NCBI GenBank assembly: GCA_900752305.1
Contig: CAADUV010000043.1
Span: 1-5,905 of the forward strand
Source: an uncultured Oscillospiraceae bacterium
GTDB lineage: Bacteria > Bacillota > Clostridia > Oscillospirales > Oscillospiraceae
Reading direction: 5' to 3'
Length of the DNA stretch: 5,905 nt
The translations under genes were made by a program, and so were the position numbers. The notes below the pieces were generated by a model that worked only from the letters and a program-made list of their open reading frames with translations, did no database searches and was not told where the DNA came from. Numbering within the stretch: position 1 is the stretch's first letter; each line of letters starts with the position of its first letter. This document shows, in pieces, positions 5,511 to 5,905 of the stretch.

Positions 5511-5905
5511 ATGGGCAAAATCGTTAAGGTATCCGGCCCGCTGGTGGTCGCCACCGGTATGCAGGACGCCAACATGGCAGACGTGGTCCGAGTAGGCGAA
5601 CAGCATCTGATCGGCGAGATTCTGAACATGAACGGTGACTCCGCGTCTATCCAGGTCTATGAAGAGACCTCCGGCATCGGCCCCGGCGCGGAAGTGGTCA
5701 CCACCGGCGCTCCGCTGTCCGTTGAGCTTGGCCCCGGCCTGCTTGAAAATATTTACGACGGCATCCAGCGTCCCCTGGAGGAGATCATGAAGGTCTCCGG
5801 CGCCACCATCGCAAGAGGCGTCCAGGTCCCCGCGCTGAACCGGGAGAAGAAGTGGGACTTCGTCCCCACCGCCAAGGTGGGCGACACCGTCACCGGCGGT
5901 GACAT
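5511..5905 (+). CDS. ntpA: V-type ATPase catalytic subunit A (N-terminal part, cut by window)
   Basis: The first 131 codons are present and the frame runs off the window; the full protein is usually close to 590 residues. NtpA is the ATP-hydrolysing subunit, three per complex, alternating with NtpB in the cytoplasmic head. The N-terminal beta-barrel is clear: [16 protein letters not shown] (2-17), [16 protein letters not shown] (22-37), [16 protein letters not shown] (47-62) and the signature [20 protein letters not shown] (69-88). The start of the 'non-homologous' insert typical of A subunits follows from about residue 110. The Walker A motif lies beyond the window. ATG 5511 gives the conserved start; the ribosome site GAAGG (5495-5499) is 11 nt away, rather far. 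A different ATG at 5501 is in another frame and stops after eight codons. It follows ntpG by 60 nt. Confidence 0.97.
   Translation, partial: MGKIVKVSGPLVVATGMQDANMADVVRVGEQHLIGEILNMNGDSASIQVYEETSGIGPGAEVVTTGAPLSVELGPGLLENIYDGIQRPLEEIMKVSGATIARGVQVPALNREKKWDFVPTAKVGDTVTGGD

Noticed and set aside
5501..5527. Eight-codon frame ATG 5501 to TAA 5527 overlapping the ntpA start, as a possible leader peptide
   Set aside because: The GAAGG ribosome site is one base before this ATG, far too close to serve it; the overlap is likely chance.
1..5905. CRISPR arrays, tRNA or rRNA genes, insertion sequences, phage or defence genes
   Set aside because: No repeat-spacer arrays, cloverleaf sequences, transposase motifs or terminal repeats were seen; the window is filled by core ATPase genes.

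Overview
The window holds the first seven genes of a bacterial A/V-type (rotary, vacuolar-like) ATPase operon, all on the + strand, behind the 3' end of an unrelated single-stranded-DNA-binding-protein-like gene. The order is G-stalk, I, K, E, C, F, A, which is ntpF-I-K-E-C-G-A in the Enterococcus hirae naming. That is the gene order known for the E. hirae Na+-ATPase. Strong AGGAGG-type ribosome sites, a consensus sigma-A-type promoter, GC-rich coding sequence and a Clostridia-style SSB-like neighbour together suggest a GC-rich member of the Clostridia (Oscillospiraceae/Ruminococcaceae-like gut anaerobe). The taxon is an inference; nothing in the window is diagnostic.

Layout. 1-321: C-terminal OB-fold part of an SSB-like protein, cut by the window edge. 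322-717: AT-richer, strongly purine-biased spacer with a possible 54-codon orphan ORF (doubtful), an imperfect direct repeat, a terminator-like stem-loop at 586-637, and directly overlapping its end a TTGATT-17 bp-TATAAT promoter (628-656). This promoter probably starts the ATPase mRNA. 718-5450: ntpF, ntpI, ntpK, ntpE, ntpC and ntpG. The joins F/I (1-nt overlap), I/K (1-nt gap) and C/G (8-nt overlap) are tight, whereas K/E, E/C and G/A have short spacers (43, 30 and 60 nt). 5511-5905: N-terminal 131 codons of ntpA, running off the window. ntpB and ntpD are expected just beyond.

How the genes work together. NtpA (with NtpB, not in view) forms the catalytic head. NtpG (F subunit) and NtpD (not in view) form the rotating shaft, sitting on the NtpC funnel, which docks on the NtpK ring. 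NtpI holds the ion half-channels and, with the NtpE/NtpF peripheral stalks, forms the stator. The K subunit keeps the side-chain Na+ ligands known from E. hirae NtpK (T55, Q56, Q107, E136 here), so the machine is predicted to be Na+-coupled.

The most interesting non-coding signal is that each of the three non-overlapping gene junctions carries an inverted repeat. Two of these pair directly with the next gene's Shine-Dalgarno sequence (before ntpE and ntpC), and ntpC also uses a TTG start. This looks like translational tuning of subunit stoichiometry. I see no wholly new system; the window is a well-preserved known complex with some unusual regulatory detail.
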